NCBI GenBank assembly: GCA_000310025.1
Contig: FN649736.1
Coordinates: 4,972,314-5,036,313, forward strand
Source of the DNA: Ectocarpus siliculosus
Lineage: Eukaryota > Sar > Phaeophyceae > Ectocarpales > Ectocarpaceae
DNA length: 64,000 bases
Direction: 5' to 3'
The first letter of the stretch is position 1. Each line of letters begins with the position of its first letter. The position numbers and the translations under genes were made by a program. Below, one piece after another: positions 10,401 to 19,905 of the stretch. The notes below the pieces were generated by a model that was not told the DNA's origin, ran no database searches, and saw nothing but the letters and a program-made list of their open reading frames with translations.

Positions 10401-13400
10401 GGTGATGGTAGTGGTATTGTTGTTGTTGAGCGAGACTGAGAAGAGTGCAATATGTACAGCAAACATACTAGAGCAGCCTCTTGTGGCAAGCTTGATTTAC
10501 GACAGAGCTGGGGAATCCTCCCCTCCCCTGTAGAGCCACTGACGGTGAGTTTCTTCGTGTGCCAGTCACATCAGGGGAACACGTTGGTCCACCTCCTCAC
10601 ATCAGTCACCACTCACCCAACGGCTTGTGCGTGTAGACGATGTACTTCAGCGTGGTGCCCGGGGTGAGGATGGCCTCGATCGAGTCGGAGAGCCACGTGC
10701 CCGTAGGAAAATCGGCTGCGCTGGAGACGAAGGAGCCTATGATATTTGTAGTACATCATGGGCAATCACCAGCAAAGGCGGGGGAGGGGGTCACGCGGCG
10801 CGTGCGAGCACCCTCATGTACCGAAAACAATTCAATGAAACGATTGATTCACACCCAACGACAAATCGGGTCGCCCCAAAAAACTACGCCGCACTGCTGC
10901 ACCACGAATGCTGCAGACAAAGCCGCATCTCATTTGTTTGCCGGGCAAAGACCACAATCAAAAGTTTGTTGTGCGACGCCACACGACGCCAATCGTGTGT
11001 GATACCTGGTATCTAATATGCGTATGCGGCCTTGAGTTTTCATGACACTTTACCTTCGGGTGCATCGAAGAGAGCTGCCTCGCCGTCGCTCTCCGCAAGC
11101 ATGCAAAAGTACGACGATCCCCCGAAAAGTGCGAACACGGCGCCCCCCCCGCCGGCGCTCGTCGTGCTCCTCTCGCCGGTAACAGCGTCAAAAGTCACGG
11201 GCTCGCCGGCGATCTGCTTGTAGAGGACTGGGTTGGCCGGGTCGGGGCTGCCGGGTAGCGGTAGAAACTCATCTTGGCCGTCGAAGACCTGTCATGATTG
11301 CCATCGTCATTTGTTTTTGTCGTCGTTATGTTGTGCGGTACACACTAACAGCAAGTTACGAACGGAAAATTTCGGGAGAAAAAATAGAGTCAGTGGCAAT
11401 CGCGTTCACGAGAGGAGTAAGAATACTATATACAATGGCATACAGTAGCTGGCATACAGTAGTAGAAGTGGATACATGTATGTGTCAGCATCCGCACGCG
11501 TACGTCGTCATGACATTCTTCATCCAACGATAACGATCGATGTGTTGTATGCTGTTGTCCAGCGTCGGTTCGCATCGGACGAAAAGTCAGTCGCGCAGCA
11601 GCAGCAGTAGCAGCAGCCGTAGCAGCAACAGGCACAAAACTGCTGCTGTAGCTGTAACTGTCGCTGCCAATGGTGTGCCCTCACTAAAGTTACAGTAATG
11701 TTATGCGTGCGGCAAGCAGTGTCCGGCGTTGGTTTAATTTGCACTCGTCCTCTGTGCTGAGCGGGAGGGCTCCCTCACCTTAGTGTAAGTACCAAAAACT
11801 ATTTAACAAAAAATACAGACCAAAAACTATTACACAATTGTTTTGATTGTATCTACCTCTACAGTATGTACTCATTTGCATGGAGAGACATATTTCGAAG
11901 TACACAATATATCAGTTCGTGATCACTACGTTACTGCTGTACTCTGAACAACAATTTTTAAAACGCAACCTCGAATCTCGGCGTCAGGCTGAGTCTTACG
12001 GCGTGATTGTTTCGGAGATTTTTTGCTCTCGGTGGGGGTGGGGGTGGGGGGGGCGTACTCATTTGTTGCTTGCCGTAGTCATTTGACCATTGACCACGCG
12101 TCCCGTTCGAGACGGAGCACCGTTCCTACCCCTACTAGAGACACCGCCAACATTTGGGAGCTCTTTACGTTTCTGCCACAAACTCCATAAAAATTTCTTG
12201 CACATCTTATCCCCGTCCTCTAGGGCCTCTTGTGCCCACCATCTATCCCCAATTATCGCGATCGTTTTTTCGCTGTTGTCTAATTTTCCAAACTTGTCCA
12301 TGTCACACCCTCTCTGTCTCATTTCCTCCTCGAGATCCTCTCCTTCCTTCCTGTACAACTCACACTCCCCAACTATGTGGGGTCTACTCTCCTCCGATTT
12401 GCCACATGGACATGTGTGTCTATCCTCCTCTTCCTCTCTCCTACGGCTGGTATACCTCTTCCTCCGTTCTGGCAAGTCCAGATCGCCTACTCGAAATTGC
12501 AATTTCAGCTTTTTCGCGTAGTCCATGGGGCCGTCCAAGTACGTCTTCATCCCTATCCCTTCTTTCAACTTCCCGTATATCTCCAAGTGGTCTTCGCTTC
12601 GTACCTTCTTCCGAAGGGTTGCCTCCTCCCTACTCTCTAGCATCTCCTTGACTTTCGTCTTGAACCCCCCGAACCCTTCCGTGTCCAACGTCTCCTCCTC
12701 GTCTCCTATCTCCTTCCAAACCATCTCTACCACCTTGTCCCATCTGATTCCCATCTTCCCTGGAGTCGCTTTTCCCCAAGCTGCCTCGTCAACCATGGCT
12801 GGTAGTCTATCGTCCGACATTCTACTTACCTTGTACTGCCAATTCAACTTCTGCATGACTCTCTTTTGTTTTAAGAGAGTACATTCCCAATTCTGCTCTC
12901 AATACAGTGTTGCTCGTTGTACTTGAATATCCTAGTATTTTCTTGGCCGCTGCCATCTGCACCGTTTCCAGCTGCTTGACGGCCTTTTCTTTACCTTCCC
13001 ATACCTCTCCTGCATACTCTAGTTTAGGTACAATCACATTCAAGAGAATACACCTTTTAATCCTAGTGTCTAGGTGTGGGTCCGTAAGGATCTCGTCCAT
13101 CTTGCCTATCTGAGCTTTACCCTTCCCAATCAACTTCGCTATGTGTGCGTCCCATGAGCACTCCTTCGAAATCTCTACTCCCAGGTACGTATACTTGTCT
13201 ACTACCGGTAGTTCTTCCTCCCCCCATTTCCATTTGAATTCTACGGGATTTTTCTTATCTTCGTTACAGACCACTACTGCGCATTTTCCTACGTTCGCCG
13301 ACAGTCTCCATTTTCGGGTGTATCCTACCGCCGCATCTATTTGTTCTTGCAACCCTTCTGGTGTTTCGGATACCCCCACGAAATCATCTGCAAACATCAG

Positions 13401-16400
13401 TCCGGACACACTCTTTCCCCCTACTTGGACTCCCTGTCTTACTGCTTCAACCCGCCCTTATCAAATCGTTCATGTAAATCTTAAAAAGAGTGGGTGACAT
13501 CGTACAGCCCTGTGCGACTCCTTGGAGTATATCCACGTACTTCGAAATTTCCCCATCCAACATCACCGCACTTCTTGTGCATTCTGTCATCTTTTCAACA
13601 TCCTCCACATTTTCCCCCGGATCCCGATGTCCCACATATTTTTCCACAATCCATTGCGCCATACGGTGTCGTAGGCTTTTTGTACATCTAGGAAGAAACA
13701 GTATGTCGTACTCCCGGCGTCTTTCCTACCTTGGATGATTTTACTCAACGTATATACATGGTCTACACAACTACGATCTGGTCTAAATCCAGCTTGTCCT
13801 TCGCTGATCTTTTGTTTCCCCTCCAACATGTCTCCCATTCTATTGTCTATCATCTTGCCAAACAGTTTCCCCACTGTGCTCAGCAGGGTTATCCCTCTAT
13901 AATTCCCCGGGTCAGTTTTATCCCCCTTTTTGAACAGGTTCACGACTACTCCTTCTCTCCATCTCTTCGGCGCGTACTCGTGTTTCCATATCCAGTTGAA
14001 TATCCGGACCAACATGTTAATCATCCCCTCCCTCCCCTGTTTCAAAAGCTCATTCACAATTCCATCAGCCCCTGCCGCTTTTCTATTCTTGAGTTTCCCT
14101 ACGCAGTCCTCTACCTCTTCTCGTGTGAACTCTCCCTGCAACCCGTCTACATCACTACATTCCCTCCGAGATCTTTCAACGTTTTCCTCTGCCCACGAGT
14201 TGATTTCCTTCTCAAACTCCGAGTCGAAGTTGTCGTTGGTGGTGGGTGTCCCAAGTTTGCGGTAGTGCTCTACTAGTACTTCCCGCTTTCCTTTAGAACT
14301 GCTTACCATCTTACCCTCGGCAGATCTTAGTGTCGTTATTCCCGTGTCTCCCCCTCTTTTCTTGCCCACTATCCCTTGAATTCCTACCCACATTTGCTTC
14401 ATCCCCCCCTCAAAATCTTCGTTAGTCTTTTGGACTACTTCCTCCCACAACCCTTTCTTCTTCTTCACGACCAACTCCTTCACCCTCTTTCTACTTTCAA
14501 CATACTCCTTCCATGCTGCATCTGTTTTCCCTGCCGCATACTTTGCGTGTGACTCTCTACGTACTCGAATTGCTTGCTTGATTTCTTCGTCCCACCACTT
14601 CACTGCTCTCCTACAAACTATCAACTTTCTACCTAGAACTCTACTTGCTGTTGTGTTTACCAGCTCTTCCCACCCTTCTATGATTCTAGACCCGGCCTGG
14701 TCCCGGCCTTCGGCATCCTTCGGTGTATCCATTGCCTCTATCAACTCCGAGGGTTTCTTGTTGTTTATAGCCATCTCTTGTTGGAACTCTACCCTCGTTT
14801 CTTCTACTTCTAGCTTATCTATTCTCCATCTGTACATTTTCCTGCGTCGCCTACTCTGTATGACTCGTCTGTTGTAGAGCTGTCCACACCAACGCGTGGT
14901 CTGTAGTGCCTACATCCGTTGTGCATACTCGTACTTCCGTCTCTTTCCCCCCATTCTCTATGACTATGTAGTCAAGGATGGACTCGGTGGGGGGGGGGGG
15001 GGTCTGCAAGGGAAAAATTATCTGGATACAAACGACCTTCTTACGTTCCCTCGAGACAGATTTTTTTCTCAGGAGAAAAAAAGGGCCATGTCAAGTCTTT
15101 GTGGGTCACAACATGCTTCAGTTCACGGTTTTGGCTCGTGTGCGACCAACAAGACACCGAGTGCCCTGTTTTTGGGTCGCCTCCAGAGGGCATGTATATA
15201 ATCGCACGCCAGTGACTGTAGTTTGTGGATGCCGTCGGCCAAAGGCCTCTCTCTGGCATGCGTTGTACACTGATCACACTCGACTCGGAGCAACCAGAAA
15301 AAAAAGGCAACGTTAAAAAAAGCCAACATCGCAACACACTTCGGTTCACGTTTACAGGCCGTGTGCAATCAAAATTGGACAATACGCTCTGCTTCCATGA
15401 CGCGAGCAGAGCGATTATGTATGATCACACTCCATTGGCAGTAGTTTGTGGATGCCATCGGCCGAAAGCCTCTCTCTGGCATGTGTTGTGGACTGGTAGC
15501 GGGTGACACAAGGAGCAAATACGCGGCGGAACAAGAAAAAAAGTCCAAAAAGTCAACACCTCAACGCACTTACTTCGGTTCACGTTTACAGGCCGTGTGC
15601 AATCAAAACTGGACAATATGATCTTTTTCTGGGACGCGAGCAGAGGGTATGCATATGATCACACGCCACTGGCTGCAGTTTGTGGATGTCGACGGCGTAA
15701 AGCCTCTCTCTGGCGTGTGTTTTGACTGGTTACACATGCAGCAGGCACAAAAACGGCTCTTTTCGGCCCAAAGGCAAGAACGTCATCAGAGCAATGTGGC
15801 AGGGTTGACGTTATCGGCTCGTGTGCGGCCAACACGACGCAGAACGCCCTGAACTTTTGATACCTGCAGAGGGTTTGTGCATAGCCCAATGATACTGGCC
15901 TCCGTTTGGCCAGCAGACGATGTAGTTCCTCGTTCTGGCACGATCGGGGTGTGACCAGGGGGTACCCCCCCCCAATTCCAAACTGGAAATTATCAGCCGA
16001 TCCAGTTTGGAAAATGGGCCTATTTTCCAACGCGGCAGCTGGGATCCTAGGAAATATTCGGCGATTTGGAATTTGGGCGTTAGGAATTGGCCAAATTCCT
16101 CCGCGTAAGACGCTCAAATAATTAATTGGGCTGAGAAAAGGAGCCCCCCCCCAATAAAAATCCCGAAATAATCTCGGCCTGAACGAGCTTTTTCTTGCGA
16201 AAGGGAGTTTTTTCTCTCGCTCACGTACCTGTCAGTGGAAAGCGCTAGTCTTGTGTACACAAGAGAGAAGAACCGCCGAAGTCTTCTCGCGTTAAAAATC
16301 AATAGGCAAGCACCGCAGAAAGAGGGAGTGGGGGCCTCAGGGAGAGGAACCTTTTGTGTGACCACGGTTCAGATGTTCTAGCAAGATGCCCCACTCTTGA

Positions 16401-16704
16401 AATAAATGTGAAGACCAAAAAACCAAAAATCGCAAGCTGCTGCTGCTGCTGCTGCTGACTGTTGTTGTTGTCGTGTGGTGGGTGTCCTCCCCTCTATCTT
16501 GTGTCTTACCTGGGCCGGCACGGGAGTGAGGGCTTCGCAAGCCCAGTTGGCCTCTCCGAGGTCGCCCTCGCAAAGGCTGACCGGCTGGCCTTGCACACCT
16601 GCTGTAGAAAAAAGGAGGAGCAATGACGCCGTCGTAGCAGCAGATGCAGCCGCGGCAGCAGCGCTTGAGAAAACCCACGACGACGCCGAAGAAGTGCGAC
16701 TCAT
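7427..16704 (-). CDS. Secreted metallo-beta-lactamase-fold hydrolase, nine exons
   Basis: Exons, 5' to 3': 16704-16510, 11288-11054, 10736-10617, 10307-10019, 9635-9587, 9093-9023, 8727-8535, 7773-7647, 7459-7427. All have GT-AG borders, and phases agree everywhere except exon 3/4, where one extra base breaks the frame (assembly error, tiny exon or unusual splice). The product is about 436 residues. The N-terminus (MSRTSSASSW, Ala-rich, then SLLLLF) is a signal peptide with likely cleavage near VQG. MBL-fold landmarks appear in order: FDAPEG (strand before the first metal motif), THKPLDHIGG (HxHxDH motif with the second His replaced by Pro), HAHQPGDLFIFL (HxPGD), VVDTVFPG (the Asp bridging metals) and MAGHLTRMGTKADV (last His). 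The family binds one or two Zn/Fe ions and hydrolyses varied esters or amides; the substrate cannot be told. Intron 1 (5.2 kb) hosts a LINE and a satellite. The gag-like fragment upstream begins only about 180 bases from the start codon. Confidence 0.85.
10345..10435. repeat. GTT/GGT trinucleotide microsatellite
   Basis: Runs of GTT and GGT (AAC/ACC on the gene strand) lie in the intron just upstream of exon 4 of the MBL-fold gene. The open frames across them are low-complexity artefacts, not coding sequence. Confidence 0.85.
12060..14990 (-). mobile_element. Broken, 5'-truncated non-LTR retrotransposon (LINE), copy A
   Basis: Read 5' to 3' on the minus strand. The extreme 5' end encodes the last part of an APE-type endonuclease (ILDYIVIEN ... 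TTDHALVW, the conserved D-H near the active site). Reverse transcriptase follows, with KNRKAAGADGI, GYRGITLLS-like NYRGITLLS, the AFR-type GQAGFRPDRS, LDVQKAYDTVW, GVAQGCTMSPTLF and FADD (13383-13394; the usual Y is F). A C-terminal domain has a Cys-His knuckle of the form CPCG...H..(4)..C, as in many Jockey/CR1-like elements. At least three frame changes (near 14870, 13600 and 12840) make it inactive. The 5' end stops in a C-run (coding strand) at about 14988-15001. It sits in the first intron of the MBL-fold gene, in the same orientation. Confidence 0.9.
15110..15900. repeat. Satellite, unit about 230 bp, about 3.5 copies
   Basis: A shared core containing AGTTTGTGGATGCC, then a GGCC(A/G)AAGCCTCTCTCTGGC-like segment, recurs at about 15211, 15435 and 15669. 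Between cores, variants of GTTCACGTTTACAGGCCGTG and CGCGAGCAGAG recur. A fourth, partial copy reaches about 15900. The array lies entirely within intron 1 of the MBL-fold gene, next to the LINE 5' end. Confidence 0.8.
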
Positions 16705-16734
16705 CGCGACAGTAGCTGTGCTTCAAGGCGGTGT

Positions 16735-16795
16735 GGGTGGGTGCGGGTGTGGGTGTGGGTGTGGGAGAGGTGTGGGAGAGGTGTGGGAGAGGTTC
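16735..16795. repeat. Minisatellite (GTGTGG / GTGTGGGAGAG units)
   Basis: Short tandem units of GTGTGG pass into GTGTGGGAGAG units. The array is immediately upstream of the start codon (16702-16704, minus strand) of the MBL-fold gene, so it probably lies in its 5' untranslated or promoter region. Confidence 0.8.
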
Positions 16796-16879
16796 GCTCC
16801 TTGTTGTGTGCAAAGGGGGCGCGTGCAGCGGGTGGGTCCAGAACGCAAAAACTTCCCGGTCGATACTACTCGCAGTATG

Positions 16880-17442
16880 TCCCGCCGTATGTCCCGCCAA
16901 ACGGGAGATTGATGGGCTGGGGCTGGCCTTACTGCTGGAGGCCGCAAGGGGGGAGGTGGCCAGGCTGCTGCTGCTGCTGCTGGTACTGCTGGTACTGCGG
17001 GTGCTGCTTCTGCTGCTGCTGCATCCTGAGCTCCAGGTTGCCGAGTTGTTCGGTTTGCTCAGACATCTGCAGCAGTGGTAGCTGGACTGGGTTGATGGGG
17101 GGAGGTGGGCCTCTCAGCCCGGCTGGCGCGGCTCCGCCCGCGTTCTGGTCTCCTCCTGCTGCCGGGGGCTCGTTGTTAGTTCCCGTCGCCTGTTGGTTTC
17201 CCGCCGCCCCTGCTGGCTGGTTTCCCGCTGCTACTGCCTGTCCGCCACCATGGATGGGGAGCTGCCGCGGCTGCTCCTCCTCCGCCGCCGCAGCTCTGTT
17301 GTTGTTGGTTAGCTGCGGGCGGCGGTCCGTCGGGAGGCGGCGGTGGTGGCGGTGGAGATGGCGCTGGCTGCGCTGGCTGCGCTGGCTGCAGCTGCTGGGG
17401 GGGGCCCTGACCCTACTGCTGAAAGTTGTTGCCGTTGTTCAT
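16880..17442 (-). pseudogene. Gln/Pro/Ala-rich gag-like fragment, head-to-head with the DIRS-like element
   Basis: The minus strand reads MNNGNNFQQ then an in-frame TAG (17413-17415), followed by repeated Gln-Pro-Ala units and a Pro run. After one frame change it continues as NQPAGAAGNQQATGTNNEP and ends in LQMSEQTEQLGNLELRMQQQQ and further poly-Gln. The layout (short acidic/Asn start, Pro and Gln runs, then a hydrophobic 'LLQ' helix leading into QQQQ) resembles the N-terminus of the plus-strand gag at 17901. I infer a related, truncated gag copy in inverted orientation. A host low-complexity gene remnant is the alternative. Confidence 0.4.
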
Positions 17443-17900
17443 CACTCCGGCGTGTCTACGACAAGATTCGATCAAATTCGATCAAGTTCCAAACGAAAAC
17501 TCTTTTCGCTCGCTGCTGCTTTGCTGTTTGCTGTACTCTGTGGCTCAGCTCTACAGTCCTGGCCAGGTTCCAGGTTCTCACAAAAGGTTCCCTTTCTGAA
17601 CCCCTTTGTCTACTTAGAAGGTTCCTAGAACTTTATTTCTCGTCAAAGGGCGAACCACCGCTCGCTACAGGAGCTACAGAGCCCTACAGGCAAATTTCCA
17701 CAGGCAAAACTACAAATAAACCAGTCAAATAAACGGTGTTTGCGAACGGGAAGATTCAGTACGTATGTGAATCTGTGGTTTGAGGAGGCGTGTTGGAATT
17801 CGGAAAAGCGGGGATCGAAGAAAAATAGAGACAGCCTCGGTGTCAGAAAGTTTTTGTGCTCTCGCTTTGGGGTGCCGCCTAGGATTTGATCGATTTCGGG
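17443..17900. other. Divergent spacer and probable 5' leader of the DIRS-like element
   Basis: This spacer lies between the inverted gag-like fragment and the plus-strand gag. It contains several GGTTCC-type short repeats (17565-17630) but no open frame with features. I could not find a copy of it at the 3' side, so the element's terminal repeats are unidentified. Confidence 0.4.
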
Positions 17901-19905
17901 ATGGACGGCAATGACGGGCAACCGAGGGCGAACGGCGCCGCGGGCGTCGCGGTGGCCAGTCAAGGCAATCCGGCGGACGGCAGTCCCCCAAGCTCGGCCG
18001 CCCGTGGCGGGAACGCCCAGAACAGGCAGCAGCAGCAGCAGCAGCAACAACAACAGGCAGCAGCAGGATCAGCAGCAGCAGCAGCAGGCCAGGCGCCGCA
18101 GCAGCAGCAGCAGCAGGATCTCCAGCATGGCCACCCGCAGCAACAAAACGGCGGTCCGGCGGCAGCAATTCCGCCGCCGCCGCCCATGATTCACGGGGCC
18201 CCCCAACCTCAGGCAGCAACAGCAGCAGCCCCAGCAACAGCCGCAGCAACAGCAGCAGGAGGGCAGTGGGAGTAATCCGAACCTCTTCGCGCTGCTACAA
18301 CAGCTCGTGACCCAGGGCAGTCGCCAGCAACAACAGATTCGGTCTCTCCAGGAACAACAGCAACAGATTCGGTCTCTCCAGGATGTGGTCGTAAATTTGA
18401 CCGGCAACCGGCAGCCCGCCCAGGGCGCCGCAGCCCACAACAATGCCCGGGATGGCCCCGCCTACAACAATAGTCAGTCAGTAGTCCTCCCCCTGGTCCA
18501 ACCGCCGCCGCCGCCGCCGCCGCCGCAGCAGCAGCAGCAGCAGCAACAACCTCAGCAGCAGCAGCAGCAGCACCGGCCGCAGTCGCAGCCGCAACCATTG
18601 CAACAACAGTATCAACACCAACAACTCCAGGCCTACCCCAACCAGCACTACCTCCAGTCCTCGTCGGCCGCGCCCCAGGGATACCAACAGCTCGCGAGCA
18701 TCCCGGGGGCCGCGCCTGTTTACAATGCCCATCGGCTGAAAGAAGCCCAAAAGCTAGAGGGCCGCACGTGGGAAAAAGACGGCCAAGCGGCCCTGTACCT
18801 AATGCGAGGTGCTACCTTCTCGCCCATTGTCATGACGGGGGGCGAATTCGACCACATCATTCGGGACGTGGCCCACCCGCAACCGGGCCTGCACGCGCTG
18901 CTTACCTTCGGCGCCATCGACATTGCGGCGTTCTCGCCGCCGCGTCCCCCGGGGGTAGCGGCGGTGACACGCACGTTCGACGTGCATCTCGACACCTTCG
19001 TTCGCGTCCTGGAAGTCTTCATCAAGGACGGCATGGCGGGCGCCTCGCCGGCCGGGGCCGACAGGGTTGGCCTGTCTTTCCGGGAACTCTTCAGGATCTC
19101 CGAGGACCTCCGCCACTACAATTCCCGCCACTGCGCTGAGTTCAGGGGCCGCGAGGCCGACGTCTTCGCCAGGTTCAAGCAAGACGCCAACCTCGATTGG
19201 GCCGATTTCATCAGTCGTCTGACCACCGAAGCTAGGGCGCTCCGGCAGCGCAACACCCTCTCCCCTCCACCCCCCAATACGGTGGGGGCGATCCAAGTCC
19301 CGCAGTTTTCACGAACGTTGATCCTGATTGCGGAGGGTACGGCTTCTTCGATGGTGGGTCTCCTGCAGGGGGGTCTAGCCCGTCAGCAGCAGCCAAAATC
19401 GGCCGCCGCTAGCACCAAACGCAAAGCTACTTCACAGGGTCAACCTGCCCGCACCCCCTCCGCACCAGTCGCATACTCTTCCACGGCAGCCGCCAACGCG
19501 TTTGCACAGACCGTTGCCGCCTGGAACACTCCCGACAACGAGTGCTTCTACACGTGGTCGGGCACGTCCTGCACACGCCCGCGGTGCGAGAAGGGGCACA
19601 CCCAGCGGCACCCGTCACTCTTGCCTGCTGTTTCCTCCCCCCCCCCCCCCCTCCGCCCGCTCCGCCCGCTCGTGCCCCCCCTGCCCCGAGAGCGACACAA
19701 GCACCAGTCGCGAGGTACAGTCATGGAGGCGGCCGGGGAGGAGGAGCAGCTGGAGGAGGAGGAGGTGGGGGGCGCGCGGGAGGAGGCCGTGGCGGTACCA
19801 ATCCGTGACGGTGCGGGCCCCACTTCCACGAGGTGGGGCCGACAAGGGGGGGTGGCGAGCTTGGCACGGGAGCGAATGCCTTTGCGGACAGCAGAAGGAC
19901 AGTAG
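17901..19905 (+). CDS. Gag-like protein of the DIRS-like element (one frame change)
   Basis: Starts at the ATG at 17901 (MDGNDGQPRANGAAG). The first part is Gln/Ala/Pro-rich from CAG runs and stays open to 18275 in that frame. The second part, in the +1 frame, takes over between about 18190 and 18275 and reads PNLFALLQQLVTQGS followed by Gln repeats of IRSLQ type. From about residue 140 of the second frame a globular domain begins (AHRLKEAQKLEG ... FDVHLDTFVRVLEVFI ... ADVFARFKQDANLDW) that I infer to be the capsid-like part. Near its end lies a possible Cys/His zinc motif, C-x7-C-x4-C-x3-H (CFYTWSGTSC, CEKGH). After a C-run at about 19638-19650 the frame is low-complexity and Glu-rich and may be shifted. 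Its end overlaps the next frame by about 70 bases. Confidence 0.7.
18015..18600 (+). repeat. CAG/CAA trinucleotide-rich tracts in gag
   Basis: Several interrupted CAG/CAA runs (18030-18060, 18075-18118, 18210-18270, 18325-18370, 18525-18600) encode poly-Gln in one frame and poly-Ser or poly-Ala in the others. They explain most open frames seen on both strands here, and slippage in them could account for the gag frame change. Confidence 0.85.

Noticed and set aside
10045-10533. 162-codon plus-strand frame opposite MBL exon 4
   Set aside because: Shadow of a GC-rich exon plus GTT microsatellite; it ends in low-complexity Leu/Val runs.
12090-14877. Long plus-strand frames opposite the LINE
   Set aside because: Shadow frames of the minus-strand RT coding sequence, Ser/Pro/Leu-rich as expected for the complement.
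18015-19700. Minus-strand Cys-, Leu- and Ala-rich frames opposite gag
   Set aside because: Produced by the complement of CAG and CCG repeats.
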